A DNA stretch of 64,000 nt from Yponomeuta sedellus (GCA_934045075.1 OW203747.1:9258357-9322356); one strand, 5' to 3'; positions 40,946-52,534 are shown, numbered from the stretch's first letter. The notes: a model not told the origin generated them from the sequence alone. Made by a program: numbers and translations.

Positions 40946-41454
40946 TAAATTTTACCCAGTCATTAAATTGCAATGGCCTATCTGAAATAGCTTTACCACT
41001 GCCTTATTAAATATTTTGTATTACAAATGTATCGTAAACTAATTCAAAATGACCGTGGAATTTGAAGTCTTTGAGATGGCTGAAAGCTGAACAATTTTCT
41101 CCAATATAAACGCAATCCCTACTTGCAGTGATTGTTGAAGCCTTAGAACTATACTAGGACAAAGTTGATGAAAGTAAGTAAGTAAAGTAAGATGTATTGA
41201 AATGACTTAGTTACAACAGCAGTTGTTACATAATTAATTAATTTACAAAAGAAGTGAGTAGGTACGTAATACATTGTTCAAAAGCAGTCCACAAACTAGG
41301 TGAAGCCTCTGTCACGGGGACTTTATGTCAAAATGGAATGAAGCTAAATGAATTTAGCTGTAGTGAATCGAGATGAAAACAAAAACCTAATTTAGATTTA
41401 TTAAAAATTGTCGCTGCGACCATGAATTCAGATTCAATAAAATGAAAAATAAAT

Positions 41455-41580
41455 AAATATACATTACATTACACAGATCTCGTTAGCTCTATACTAAGTA
41501 GGTACAAATAATAAATAGCTTCAAAGCTATTTATTAGTTACTTAGTATACGAGTACTTAGTATACTCAGTATAGTTTTAA
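41455..41580 (-). repeat. SINE-B 3' fragment
   Basis: CACAGATCTCGTTAGCTCTA then CTTAGTATACGAGTACTTAG match the SINE-B tail region, with local duplication of TACTTAGTATAC. Confidence 0.6.
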
Positions 41581-42097
41581 TATAACATGGATGTTATATT
41601 ATTTCAAAGTTATCTGTTAATAATTGTGTCAGTATAACAACTATACAACAGAATCGCGTATTCCCTAATTCGAATGTAGGATACAGATAGCATCCTAGTT
41701 TCGGGTCCTAATGCCAACCTAATAGTAAATCGGCAAGAGAGCTATAGTAACCAGACAAACATGGAAAATACCCAGAAAAAGGTATATTCTCAAACCTGCA
41801 GGTTTTTGAATTCAGGACTTTAGGACCTAACTATCACTCAAGTACCATTCCGTTCCGACTCGCTACGTCTTGAGAAAATTAAATCTGTTGAGTGAAACTA
41901 AGGCTTAGCACGCGAATAATATCGCCGCGATTTTTTTTTCTTACGTATTATAAATCGCGAGCCGATTCGGTTGGGGAATTAATTTCGCGCGATTTTTTTC
42001 GCAAGTGTCTGCACCTTCATACATTTTCCATATCATTCAATTTTTTACGCAAAAAAACGCAACGTGAAAAATATTAAAGCGTATTAAGCCATAGGGC

Positions 42098-42500
42098 CGG
42101 TTTATGAATTGAGAATTTTGTTAAGTATTATATTATTTATAATTGCTATTTAATTACATACATACATAACCTCACGCCTGTATCGCAGAGGAGTAGGCAG
42201 AGACCAGGGACTGCCACTTGCCACGATCCTGACAGATCACCCTCGCTTCATCAACGTTCATAAGTCGTTGCATGCACGCACGCTGGTTCCGGGTACTTTT
42301 TATCTTTGCCTTTGCTAATACATCCCCTATTTGGTCGATGTATGTCCGCCTGGAACGTCCCTTACCAGCCCTTCCACTCACATTCGCAATATATATTTGT
42401 TTCGTCAATCTTTCTTGCTTCATCCTAGCCACATGTCCAATGTTATTTAATTATTATTGTATAATTGAGAATTCTGTTCAATATATTATACTTATCTCTT
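42098..42500. mobile_element. MITE G interrupted by a LINE fragment
   Basis: GGGCCGGTTTATGAATTGAG at 42096 is the left end; the interior word ATCTCTTTGAATTTCT at 42496 follows after the insert 42160-42440. Confidence 0.5.
42160..42440 (-). pseudogene. Endonuclease-RT type LINE C-terminus
   Basis: The minus strand encodes ERLTKQIYIANVSGRAGKGR, RRTYIDQIGDVLAKAKIKST and SAYSSAIQA before the stop, then GTGAGGTTATGTATGTATG. Intact frame here but 5' truncated. Confidence 0.78.
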
Positions 42501-42529
42501 TGAATTTCTTTGTTCACTAACATTACTAC

Positions 42530-42717
42530 TAGTAGTGTTACTTTGAATGACAGGATACGCAATAGTCTGATCAGAGAACGTTGTAGACTGAAAGAGGATG
42601 TAGTGACTAGAATTGAGAAAGGAATGTTGCGTTGGTTTGGACATGTGGAGAGGATGGAGGAAGAAAGATTGATGAAACAAATATATATCACGAATGCGAG
42701 TGGAAGAGCTGGTAAGG
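42530..42717 (+). pseudogene. Endonuclease-RT type LINE fragment
   Basis: SVTLNDRIRNSLIRERCRLK, EKGMLRWFGHVERMEEERL and ITNASGRAGK, then abrupt replacement by repeat M at 42717. It lies head-to-head with 42160-42440. Confidence 0.75.
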
Positions 42718-43060
42718 TAACACATCATAAAAGTCCCGTCGGGAATCTACGTTCGCGCAGACTAGGAAGAAGTGTAACGAAAGTGCCCGAAGCTATAAGT
42801 ACATTCAACATGATCTTTAACCGATACGGTTAAGGTGCAGAATTGATTGCCGCAAGAGCGCTACCTATTTCGCTGACGCTAATATTGCCAAACGAATAGT
42901 CACCTGCATCGATTACGTTGAATCAACCAATAGCAACAAAGGCGCGCGGCCTGCCATAAAATGAAAATATCTGATTGGTCGATCAACTTGCCGCACATCA
43001 AAAATTTGTTCATCTGCGCAGGTACATCCGCGAGATTTATTTCTTGTGAAGCACTGTAAT
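42717..43060 (+). repeat. Dispersed repeat M, copy 1
   Basis: AAAAGTCCCGTCGGGAATCT, TTTAACCGATACGGTTAAGG and TTGGTCGATCAACTTGCCGC to GAGATTTATTTCTTGTG. The second copy is inverted at 56935-57260, with about 10 percent differences by eye. GC-richer than its surroundings; no coding capacity seen. Confidence 0.75.
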
Positions 43061-43166
43061 GAAATTCTTAATTCAAATAGGGACGGTTTCCTTAGCTCCA
43101 TTATGGTTCCACTTAGCGCTTTCTTACATCAACAAAGTTCTTTGTTTCTTAACAAAGCGGATTGTT

Positions 43167-43470
43167 ATATCAGTTTCCTTTGAAAGTGTTTCAGCTGAGA
43201 AAAGGGTTTTGTCTACAATCTTTGACGTTCTCCATTATAGTGCCATAAGCCACCTACGAGTATATAACACAGGGTTATTGTTTTTAATTGCACAAAGCTG
43301 AAACGCGTCAAGATGTTAAACACCCTGTCAGTTTCGTTTAAAGGAGATTCAGCGAAGAAATGGTCTTTGTCTACAATCTTCGACGTTTAACATCACAGCA
43401 TTGTTTAATAAGCCACCTACAAAGGGGTTTTTTTGTTTAATTCTACGAAGCTGAAACACGTCAAAGTGTC
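43167..43470 (+). repeat. Diverged tandem duplication, about 155 bp unit
   Basis: TCAGTTTCCTTTGAAAGTG, TTTGTCTACAATCTTTGACG, ATAAGCCACCTACGAG and GCTGAAACGCGTCAA recur in order from 43327 as TCAGTTTCGTTTAAAGGAG, TTTGTCTACAATCTTCGACG, ATAAGCCACCTACAAA and GCTGAAACACGTCAA. Confidence 0.7.
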
Positions 43471-43614
43471 AGTGATTCACAAGAACTTTTGTTCTACACA
43501 ACCTTACTTCCTGCAGATCTGCCGATGACAGCTTCAATAAGTCGGTCTACTTCCCCAGCTATCTTTAAAAACAAGGTTTATGATTTGTATCTATCACTCT
43601 AATTATTTATTTTT

Positions 43615-44095
43615 TTATTTGATTTTAAAAACCTATTTAGAGGCTAAAAATTTCACCCATGCCGGGATTCGAACCCGCAACCTCTGGCTATCCGTGCTAG
43701 CGCTCTACCAATTGAGCCAATGGGCGACTCACCGGCATCAGTGAAATTTCGAACCTCTTTACACTATTCTCTGTATTACGTACAGGCAGCGACATCTGGC
43801 TTAAGCAAATTGCATCACTTGCAGCCCCGACTAGGTACCTACTTTGCAGTTAGGTTTTACATCGGAACGATATCACTGTACCCACATGATTATACTATTT
43901 TTATTTTTTAATGCACTAACCCGTGCTAAGGACAAATTTAAAAACCTATTTAGAGGCAAAAAATTTCACCCATGCCGGGATTCGAACCCGCAACCTCTGG
44001 CTATCCGTGCCAGCGCTCCTTGGCACTCCTCCTCCATTTGTCCTTAGCACGGGTTAGTGCATTAAAAAATTAAAATGGTATAATTATTTGATTTT
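43615..44095 (+). mobile_element. SINE-A, composite inverted copy
   Basis: TTATTTGATTTT at 43615-43626 and 44084-44095. It has a full antisense unit, then a second antisense partial unit to GCCAGCGCTCC at about 44018, then the sense tail TTTGTCCTTAGCACGGGTTA. Confidence 0.9.
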
Positions 44096-44455
44096 GTTAT
44101 TGTTTTTCTTAATGTAGGTATGTCTTTCTTTTTATCCTCTTGCGGAACTTTATTGTAAATAATGTAAGTTTGTGTATGTTTATAATAAATTGCTTTATGT
44201 ATTATATGTTATGGTTTATGTATATTATTTTTAAGTAGAAGTATCTATATCAATATTCATATTTGCAAGAACTACCCGTCTTACTTTTCCTTCAGCAACT
44301 CTCCATCGTGGGTTGTCTGGAAGAAATTGCTCTAAGCAACAAGGTCTCCAATTGTACTGTATCTTTGTAATTTTTTTTGTTTGTTTTTTCCTGGTGTGAC
44401 CATGGCAGTTTGGCAATTTCAAGCACTGAGGTAGGCCTACACGTCAGACACTCAA

Positions 44456-44755
44456 GAGTGCTTAGTGCGAGTTTGACAGATCCAATCGAATAACTTTACT
44501 ACCGCGTTAATCGAGCATTGAGTATGAGTAAGTTAACCGTTCGAACTGGCAAAACGCTGCCACAGTACAACTCGCACTCGCGTTTATTCGTGTTTTGGCT
44601 GGTAAACGTGTTCACTTCTCAACGTAAACCATTACAACTCGCACTCAGCAATTTTAATTTCCATACTTTTCGCTAGGTGGCGCTTCCTTGATGCCATAGA
44701 AATATGAGTTTACGTTAACGCGATCGAGTAGTTAAAAAACTCGCACTAAGCACTC
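44456..44755. mobile_element. MITE-N, 300 bp, TIR GAGTGCTTAGTGCGAGTTT
   Basis: Left end GAGTGCTTAGTGCGAGTTTG, right end AAAAAACTCGCACTAAGCAC + TC; the ACTCGCACTC word also occurs twice inside. A second copy is at 61634-61940. Inserted in SINE-E. Confidence 0.85.
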
Positions 44756-44818
44756 GGGTTTCCTCGTGGTTTTTTACTTCACCGTTAGCGAGTGGTATTG
44801 CTACTATAAGGCCCACTT

Positions 44819-44924
44819 GCGTCAGCCCGGGTTAGCTCATTTAACTCGGGTTAACCGGTTAAATCGGAATTTTCGCATGCGAAATGATCTATTTAACCGG
44901 TTAACAGTGACGCAAGTGGGCCTA
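44819..44924. mobile_element. Small palindromic MITE, 106 bp
   Basis: TIRs AGGCCCACTTGCGTCA and TGACGCAAGTGGGCCT; inner inverted words GGGTTAACCGGTTAAAT and ATTTAACCGGTTAAC. Inserted at a TA-rich site of SINE-E, consistent with a TA duplication. Confidence 0.82.
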
Positions 44925-45024
44925 ACTTCACAGATGTGTCGTAAGGCCCGACCCTGAAAATAACAATTATTTTTGTGATCACTTGAGGACATTGGGCCTT
45001 AGAAGGATAACTCAATTATATTCT

Positions 45025-45110
45025 TTTTAATGCACTAACCCGTGCTAAGGACAATTTTAAAAACCTAGTTAGAGGTTACAAATTCCACCCATGACGGGAT
45101 TCGAACCCGC
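45025..45110 (-). mobile_element. SINE-A 3' part
   Basis: TATATTCTTTTTAATGCACT, CCGTGCTAAGGACAATTTTA and GGGATTCGAACCCGCGAC; truncated inside the tRNA-like region. Confidence 0.75.
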
Positions 45111-45224
45111 GACACGCCAAAAAACGCATGACTCGCACCGTCATGGTCATACTACCCGTGCTGAACAGCTGAACGGCTCTGAATGAAATTTTCACATCAT
45201 CGGCCACCCAATATGTCCGCACCA

Positions 45225-45430
45225 CCGAGGGGCACGGGTCTCTTACCCGAGGAAGGTATAGGACATACTCCACCAAGGGAGCCAAGTCCGTCAAGACTGG
45301 TTGTACTGACATAAGTTTTCAAGCCGCCCTAAGCCCTCTGACTTGACTTAAGTGTCATCTGTCGATGGCAGCCGGCACCAACTGCTTAACGTGCCTTGCA
45401 AAGCTCGGAGCCACTCAGAAACCACTCGTG
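45225..45430 (+). repeat. Repeat R, diverged
   Basis: GAGGGGCACGGGTCTCTTAC, ACTCCACCAAGGGAGCCAAG and ACGTGCCTTGCAAAGCTCGG in family order. Confidence 0.6.
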
Positions 45431-46139
45431 ATCGTTTAAGATCACTCAGGCTACGAGCGACTAATTTGAAACAGATATAAATTATTCATGAATAGCACAG
45501 AGGCTAAATTTTATTCCAAAAAAATAGACATCGAAATTTCCACGCGAACGAATCCGCAGGTAACTAAAAACTTATAAAGTATTATTCGAGAAAAACTTCA
45601 GGGAACCACAGGCCTCAGCCTTCACAGCTGTCAGTCGTTTCAATTAATCAACCTATTGGCTTTTTTCAGAATATTTATTTTCTATTAATTTCATTGGCCT
45701 TGTTTCTTCTGATTCTTTCGTTTCCACAAAAAAAACAGTCATAGCTAGGACTGATTTTTTGTTTTTATTATTGTCATTAACGATTTGATAACAGCCAGGG
45801 AAAAATAAAATGGCCGCGCTTAACATAGCTACAAATCAAAGTTTATTATTATTTATTCCACAACAAGCCCCATGACAATGATTAATCATGACAATTCGAC
45901 GTAGGTATATTGCGTGGCCGAGTCTTTCTACGTATGGGTACCGTGTGGATTAATCGGATTTGCAATGACCATGGAACTGTCATTGTAAATTATGCAATGT
46001 GCCTCGATTCTGTTAGTGCATTGCAGTATCATGCATGACAGATACATGGTCGAGTCACGTGGCGTGTTTTTTCATACTATTGACGCCTCGAAGGTTCGAT
46101 GTATGTGCGCGAGTAGACCATAAATAACAATAATTAATA
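45431..46139. other. No recognised feature
   Basis: AT-rich with no repeat family of this window and no convincing coding region. Confidence 0.35.
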
Positions 46140-46945
46140 ATAAATATTCATAGACCTATTACGCAGATTCCGTTAGCCCCATACTAAGAACAACTAAATA
46201 ACTTAAAAACCTATTTAGAGGCTAAAAATTTCACCCATGCCGGGATTCGAACCCGCGACCTCTGGCTATCCGTACCAGCGCTCTACCAATTGAGCCAATG
46301 GGCGACTCACGGCATCAGTGAAATTTCGAACCTCTTTACAATATTCTCTGTATTACGTACAGGCAGCGACATCTGACTTAAGCAAATTGCATTACTTACA
46401 GCCCCGACTACCTACTTTGCAGTTAGGTTTAACATCGGAACGATATCACTGTACCCACATGATTACACTATTTTTATTTTTTAATGCACTAACCCGTGCT
46501 AAGGAACAAATTTAAAAACCTATTTAGAGGCTAAAAATTTCACCCATGCCGGGATTCGAACCCGCAACCTCTGGCTATCCGTACCAGCGCTCTACTTATG
46601 CCGTGAGTCGCCCATTGGCTCAATTGGTAGAGCGCTGGTACGGATAGCCAGAGGTTGCGGGTTCGAATCCCGGCATGGGTGAAATTTTTAGCCTCTAAAT
46701 AGGTTTTTAAATTTGTTCCTTAGCACGGGTTAGTGCATTAAAAAATAAAAATAGTGTAACTAAATAACTTGTCATACAGTTGCTAACTTGACGATAAATT
46801 GAATACAATAAATTATAATATAGATAACATCCAAGACCCGAGACAAACTAGAATAGTTCATTTCCTAGTTTGACCCAGCCGGGGATCGAACCCGAGACCT
46901 TCGCTTGTACAGTCAGCGTGCCAAACCGCAGCGCCACCTTGGCAT
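46140..46945 (-). mobile_element. SINE-B split by a SINE-A insertion
   Basis: SINE-B tail (GATTCCGTTAGCCCCATACT) ends at 46204; body and head resume at 46771 (GTCATACAGTTGCTAACTTG, CGGGGATCGAACCCGAGACC). It reads continuously when 46205-46770 is removed. Confidence 0.9.
46192..46770 (+). mobile_element. SINE-A, composite inverted copy inside SINE-B
   Basis: AACTAAATAACTT at 46192-46204 and 46758-46770. It has an antisense full unit, a second antisense partial unit to about 46595, then a sense unit from CCGTGAGTCGCCCATTGGCT to the tail. The sense and second antisense arms are near-identical and can pair over about 150 bp. Confidence 0.93.
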
Positions 46946-47264
46946 TCAGACTTAAAGCAGCAACGAAATAAAACGCCAGTTGTCATTACACCACAATGCA
47001 TTAGCAGAATCTAGCCCCTGGGATGTGATAACCACACAACTGCTCACATTTCACAGCGGGACCCTAAAACAAAACCGCGCCATTTTGCTTTCGTCGTACA
47101 CAAAGGAATTCCTAATAAAAAGGGCATTTCTCGTCGGCCCGCGAAAAGGAATCAAGGTCAGGAGTATTGCCTAATGGTAGAAGGTAATATGAAGAATTTA
47201 AGTCAGATTAAGTTACTACCAATCAGTTATCAAAAATTATTGTACTGTTATATATTTAACGTAA

Positions 47265-47345
47265 TTCCGAGCTTCGCCAGGCAGGTTAAGCCGTTGGTGT
47301 TGGCTGACACGTAATGACAGTTATCAGAGTTCTTTTGGGCGGCTT
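47265..47345 (-). repeat. Repeat R fragment
   Basis: CCGAGCTTCGCCAGGCAGGT, TTAAGCCGTTGGTGTTGGCT and TTGGGCGGCTTGATAA, reversed and diverged. Confidence 0.6.
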
Positions 47346-47800
47346 GATAATATTCATTTCTAGAACCAGTCCAATCCAACTTCAACACAAACACACAATA
47401 ATAAAGTAACTTAAAATCAAAGCTTACAATCGACGTATCAACACGCAAGCAGCAAAAATAACCGCGCATGTTGCATGCGAATCATTCCGGAGCAATCTGA
47501 TCGATTGCGCCATAAATCTGTCTGGTATTGAATAGCCATTTACAGCGGTTCATTTGGTCTGTGAATAGAGCCAAATTTGGCTGGGGAACCGTTTTATCGG
47601 AACCGTCGGATGCTCCCATTCAGACCCAATCTATTTAAGATGCCCAAATCTGTTTTAGATACCCAATTAAGCAGCGTGGAATTCACATAGGTGTAGACTA
47701 ATCGATGCCGAAATCGGTAGGTCATGGGTCTAGATAATTACATCACTTGTAATAGAAGAAGATGAAGAAAAATATTTTTTATACAAACAGTGCACACGCC
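47345..47800. other. No recognised feature
   Basis: A degenerate tRNA-like scrap (CCGAAATCGGTAGGTCATGG at 47708) is the only thing noted. Confidence 0.3.
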
Positions 47801-48480
47801 ACAGTAACAAACTTAAAACATATTACTAAAAACAAAAAAGGAAGAAAAGCGAAAGGTCACGGCGTGTCACTGCTGCTATAAATGGCAACTGACTCAGCAA
47901 TATGCTGATGGACAAGCATTCAGCGCTGATTTTCAGTCAGTGCCAGACAGAGTAATACGAGTGTGTGTGTGTGCATGTGAGTGCGAGAGAGTGCGTGAGT
48001 GAGTGTGTGTAAATAAATTATTTATCTATCTAGATAAATTTAACATTTAGAACAATGCAAAATTTAAAAAATTTAAACGTCGCGTCGCTTAAGAATTTTG
48101 ATTTTGGAAGTGGCTATAATCAATATTGCTACTGAAGAAACTTTTCAGTTTCGTAGTACAATACAATGCATGAATGACGAGAAAACCCAAACATACGGTA
48201 AGGCTAAACGAAAACTGGAGAAAAGGCAGTATGAACGAAGAAGCCGGTAACATGGCAAGTTTGAAGAAGAAGAAAAAACATTTATAGCCACAATACACAC
48301 GCCACAATAACAAAAAACTTAAAACACATTACTACATAACATTTAAAAAAGAAAATAACTCTAATGCGAGCGGCAGAGACGCGGCATGTCACTGCCGCTA
48401 TAAACGGCAACTGACTCAGCAATATGCTGACGGGCAAGCCTTCAGCGCTGATTTTCAGTCAGTGCCAGGTGCTCCGCGAG
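47800..48480 (-). repeat. Repeat H, two tandem LINE 3' UTR fragments and a GT/GA microsatellite
   Basis: The segment CACGGCGTGTCACTGCTGCT to TTTTCAGTCAGTGCCAG at 47862-47947 is repeated at 48385-48469 with differences. Between them is a GTGTGTGT/GTGAGTGA run (47960-48012). The hairpin word CAGCGCTGATTTTCAG links them to the CR1-type 3' UTR at 26165. Confidence 0.6.
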
Positions 48481-49056
48481 CGCTACATACTGCGGTGTAG
48501 TGCAACTAAATACCATACTGAATAAAATACTTATATGTAATATAGAATAATACTTATATTAGAATAAAATACGTAATATGCATACTGACAAAATAATTTA
48601 CGGTACACACAAATCATACACAAAGGTATACAACCAGAAAAAATGTATTGCAAGAAGTTTGTTTGCGTCAACGAAGCATCAAAGAAGCCTGTTGGGCCAA
48701 AAGCAGTCGCCGCAGAGGGATCGGCAAGGACGGTACCACCATCATCAGTTATGCGTGTGGGGATGAAACGAAAGAACATGCCAGGATTGTGACTGATGGA
48801 AAAATATGGTCTCTCCCTAACTTTGAGGCGTTCGATTTCGTTCACTGATCACAAGAATTGCTCCCACATTAGTTTTCACCACAAAAACCTTCATAGTAAA
48901 ACATACTAAAGTCTGTTAGCTTTAAGAATATACCTCGGCTACTATCGGATAGGACCGAATATTCCAATGAGGTAAGGTTTATTTTATATTGTTATTTGTA
49001 ACTTTACATAACTTTTCAAAATAGTGAAGAAAAGTTTTATACAGAGCAGGAAGTAG

Positions 49057-50329
49057 TACGAGGGCTGCTACTTATGTATGCGGAATAGAAAAAATAAACA
49101 AATGTATACCTATAACTAAATATGCTTTTATTATTTTTCAAAGTATTCTCCACTATGATCGATGCACTTTTGCATTCGATGAAACCAATTTGTAAAACAC
49201 TTTTTCCACTCTGATTGAGGTATCTCCAAAACGTGCTGTTTGAACGCATCTACGGCATCTTCACGGGTCGAAAATCGTTGACCACGTAATTTATTCTTTA
49301 CATTTGGGAATAAATAGAAATCATTGGGAGCCGAATCAGGGCTGTACGGTGGATGACCCATCAATTCTATTTTTTGACCATTCAAAAATGTAGTTGTTTC
49401 CTGAGATGTATGACAGCTGGCATTGTCATGGTGAAGTATGATTCTGCGTCGCTGGTTGTATTTCTTCCAATACTTCCGGCAAATAAATGGTCGTGAACCA
49501 CTCCGAATTAACCGTTCTGCGATTCTCCAGTGGTATTGTAGCCACATGGCCATTAATATCAAAAAAGCAGGCCACCATTTGCTTTACAGTGCTTTTTGCA
49601 CGAGCCACTTTCGTAGGGTTCTGCTCATTTTGAAACACCCAAACTGTTGTTGTTTAGTTTCGGGATCGTACGCGTAGATCCAGGATTCGTCACCTGTGTA
49701 GATATAATAAACAGATTTTGAGTCGCATGCGTTGAATTTTTTTAAGGTTTTGGACCATTCGACGCGAGCATCTTTTTGATCCTGAGTTAAGTTGTGCGGG
49801 ATCCAACGCAAACAAATTTTTTTTAGAGACAAATGTTTATGTAATATCCTATGAATGCTCGTCATACATATGCCCAGAATAGCCTCTATCTCGCGATACG
49901 TAACATGGCGGTCTTGCATTATTAGTTTCCGCACAGCTTCAATATTTTGTGGCACAACCACCGATTTCGGGCGACCTTCTTTAACTTCGTCCGTGAGCTT
50001 ACTGCGCCCGCGATTAAACTCACTAAACCAGTGAAACACAGTCATTTTTGATGGAGCTTCACCACTAAAAGTTTACGCACTGTTGTTGCGTTAAACCACG
50101 TCGAAAATCGTAATAAATCATAGCACGAATATTTTCACGAGTGAGTTCCATTTTTTCAGCGATAGGTATGACATTTTAAACCCAACAAAAACAAAACACT
50201 AACGTATATAAGAGAAAAATATTAGCGGCCAGTATTTAAAAAAAGAACGAATTTGACAATGGAGGTCAGACATTGCGTTTAAAATTATTGGAATCCCAGA
50301 TTCCGCATACATAAGTAGCAGCCTATGTA
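49057..50329 (-). mobile_element. Mariner (Tc1/mariner) DNA transposon, 1269 bp, inactive
   Basis: TA at 49057-49058 and 50328-50329 flanks 49059-50327. The 28 bp terminal repeats share GGCTGCTACTTATGTATGCG + GAAT and differ at only a few outer bases. Size, TA duplication and a DD34D transposase all fit mariner. The transposase is broken by frameshifts. Confidence 0.92.
49131..50151 (-). pseudogene. Mariner transposase, frameshifted
   Basis: ATG at 50151 (MELTRENIRAMIYYDFRRGL) opens the N-terminal helix-turn-helix region. A shift near 50060 leads to the frame ending near 49584, with GRPKSVVV, DRHVTYREIEAILGI and WIPHNL. Catalytic Asp 1 is in TGDESWIYAYDPE. After a shift near 49630 the frame carries QMVACFFDINGHV and RRTVNSEWF. 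After a third near 49460, Asp 2 is in ILHHDNASCHTS and Asp 3 in YSPDSAPNDFYLFP; 34 residues lie between Asp 2 and the Asp of APND, the DD34D spacing. It stops at 49131 after HSGEYFEK. Total length about 340 codons is normal for mariner. The catalytic residues remain, but at least three frameshifts inactivate it. Confidence 0.92.
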
Positions 50330-50409
50330 GTACACTCGAGTGCTTTCGGCTTAAGCCGAAGGCTACTCTAGAGCCCAAGTTATATTCTAAAAGCTAACAG
50401 ACTGTACGA

Positions 50410-50810
50410 CTGGCCGTGATACAAGTTACAGTTGATTATGACAATTCGATATAAGTACGAGTACACTGCTTCGTCGTCTTGTTACACTATTTAGAATTAA
50501 ACGGCCAAATGCGAGCCGGACTTTTCCCGAACTTCCAGGACAGTTTTTTTTGGTGTATTATTTACATACATTAATTACAGTTTTCGGATTTTTTCCTGTA
50601 TAAGACAATATTACTGGCCAAAATTCATAGTCCTAGGGCAACGGAAAAACCCGAATGAATTGATTTCGGAACTGTGAGTTTTTAAATATACGCTAACGGC
50701 ATAAAAAGCCGTAACTTTTTTTGCGTTTATTGAAAATTTTGATATTTTTTGTTTTCCCCAACTTATAGGGACTGGAGACCTGATACGGTATTAATTTCAA
50801 CTACCTACCT
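50410..50810. other. No recognised feature
   Basis: AT-rich, no repeat or coding signature recognised. Confidence 0.3.
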
Positions 50811-50814
50811 GATA

Positions 50815-51350
50815 CCTACGGCCACACCCCCAACCCGCATGCCCAGCGTGGGGATTATGGGCATTACCCCCCAATGATGGCACAACCTTGCGCTCATTAG
50901 GGGAGGGCACTTTCTACTGTTAGAAATCCACAAACGGGAGCCCACGATACAGGATTTACCAAGTGTGGAGCCCACCAGACACTGAACACTGCCAATCACC
51001 TTTTTCTTCTTGGTCTTCTTCAAGGCTATATTAGTCCACTGCTGGACATAGCCCTATTGAGGCTGATATTACTACTGAGCGCCATATCGCCCTGTCTTCA
51101 GCTTGCCGCATCGAGCATCTGCCGGCAGTTTTTCACAGATAGTCATCCCACCTAGTCGGAGGGCGTCCTACACTAAGTTTGGCGAGTCGCGGTCTCCACT
51201 CAAGAACACGTTCACTCCAACTGTTGTCGGTTCTTCACGAGATATGGCCAGCCCACTGCCACTTCAGCTGGCTAATTCTCGGAGCTATGTCGATAGCTTT
51301 GGTTCTCTGTCGGATGATGCATTCGTTAAGAAGCCTTTATCCTTTTTCTA
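50815..51350. repeat. Two RTE-type LINE fragments
   Basis: 50815-50910 (+) matches the end of repeat 3185-3455 (AACCCGCATGCCCAGCGTGG). 51010-51350 (-) encodes VLEWRPRLAKLSVGRPPTRW and MRQAEDRAIWRS, an RTE C-terminus with one stop. Confidence 0.72.
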
Positions 51351-51959
51351 AATAAATCATTTTTACTTTTACTTAGTGAAGTTTACATGTTAATGCACGC
51401 GACTGTATCGAACAATAAATATTGCTCCTAAAGAAGTGTTAATTTCAAAAACCTTAATAATAAAACATACAACGAGGCGGCTGCGCTGATATTTTCCGCA
51501 CCCAGCTGGAATCGCGAAGCGTGCGTGGTTAACACGCAATTTCGTTGGTGAAATAAAACATGAAGAGAGCAAATTCGCGTGCCTCGGTTACAAAGTAGGC
51601 GACAGCAACGTCACAATAAACAGGGTGTCAAAATACTGACCCCCAACGTAAGACACGCATCATCAACTTCATCAGTCATTTGACGCATTGGCCCAAGCAT
51701 ACTGGACACCAACACCAAATTACTTTTTCCGTAAAATTTTGTTAAAAATAAAAAAAAATAGTTGTGAAGCTATAGAAAATTTTTGCACGCTGATGGACGC
51801 TAATGATCGGCTTATCCAGCCGCCCATAAGGCCTCTGACATGGCTTAACCAATGGACTTCAACCGAAGACTACCTTAAACAATCACAGGTTTGTCAAATT
51901 GTTCATATATATATTAAGGAAAATTAAAGAAAACATACTTAGTTTTCTTCATGACACAT

Positions 51960-52055
51960 ATGGTCAAGGAAGCGAAGGTGTTCTGTCAGGCTTGTGGCAA
52001 GTGACAGTCCCTGGTTTCTGCCTACTCGTCTGGGATACGGGCGTGACGCTATGTT
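51960..52055 (+). repeat. Endonuclease-RT type LINE 3' tip
   Basis: GAAGCGAAGGTGTTCTGTCA, GTGGCAAGTGACAGTCCCTG and GGATACGGGCGTGACGCTAT match 19055-19135. Confidence 0.65.
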
Positions 52056-52534
52056 ACGTTATTTTAAAATTCAAAATGTAAAATTGTAATTGAACATAAT
52101 TACTTAATAGGCATAGTCATTCGACAAGTTAGCTGTTTAATAAAAAGGGTCGAATCCACGTTTAAAGGTCAATGTGCAGCCGACTGTCTGTTCCCAATTC
52201 ACAAGCAAAGTAAGATAGCACACAATGTTATTATTGTCAGTCACAACATTTCTATGCTTACGCCACTCTACAATTCAAATGGATGTGTTTTCGGCATTTT
52301 CCTTTTACGAGGTCGTTGATCTTTGTTGTCGTGCGGGGATTAGGGTGGTTGGCTGATTTTCTTTTCACTTTGAAAGTTCTGCAAATACATTGAACGTTTT
52401 TCCACTTTATTAGTGGCAAAGTCAACACAAGACATAGCAGTTTTTTCCCTTTTTAGTGGCAAATTGAGTCAAAAAATAGCAGCTTTTTATCCCTTTTTTA
52501 GTGGAAAATACTGCCAATATATAACATAACATTT

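Larger units (their letters stand above)
44395..44965 (-). mobile_element. SINE-E carrying two nested MITEs
   Basis: SINE-E pieces in reverse order lie at 44395-44455 (GGCAATTTCAAGCACTGAGG, CAGACACTCA), 44756-44818 (GGTTTCCTCG, GCGAGTGGTATTGCTACTAT) and 44925-44965. Removing both inserts restores the usual SINE-E order seen at 27770-27880. Confidence 0.8.
48911..50402. mobile_element. Inverted-repeat element carrying the mariner
   Basis: GTCTGTTAGCTTTAAGAATA at 48911-48932 and its near-complement at 50381-50402 bracket the mariner. Without the mariner the element would be about 220 bp, MITE-sized. The right part has a TTCGGCTTAAGCCGAA palindrome (50345-50360). Confidence 0.65.

Noticed and set aside
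42160..42717. Head-to-head LINE pieces as one twin-primed insertion
   Set aside because: The two pieces overlap by about 30 residues and differ in sequence there (ARMKQERLTKQ versus ERMEEERLMKQ), so they come from two different copies.
48531..48845. Open frames on both strands between repeat H and the mariner
   Set aside because: Neither frame matches a family I know and both lack splice signals in a consistent place. Left unannotated.
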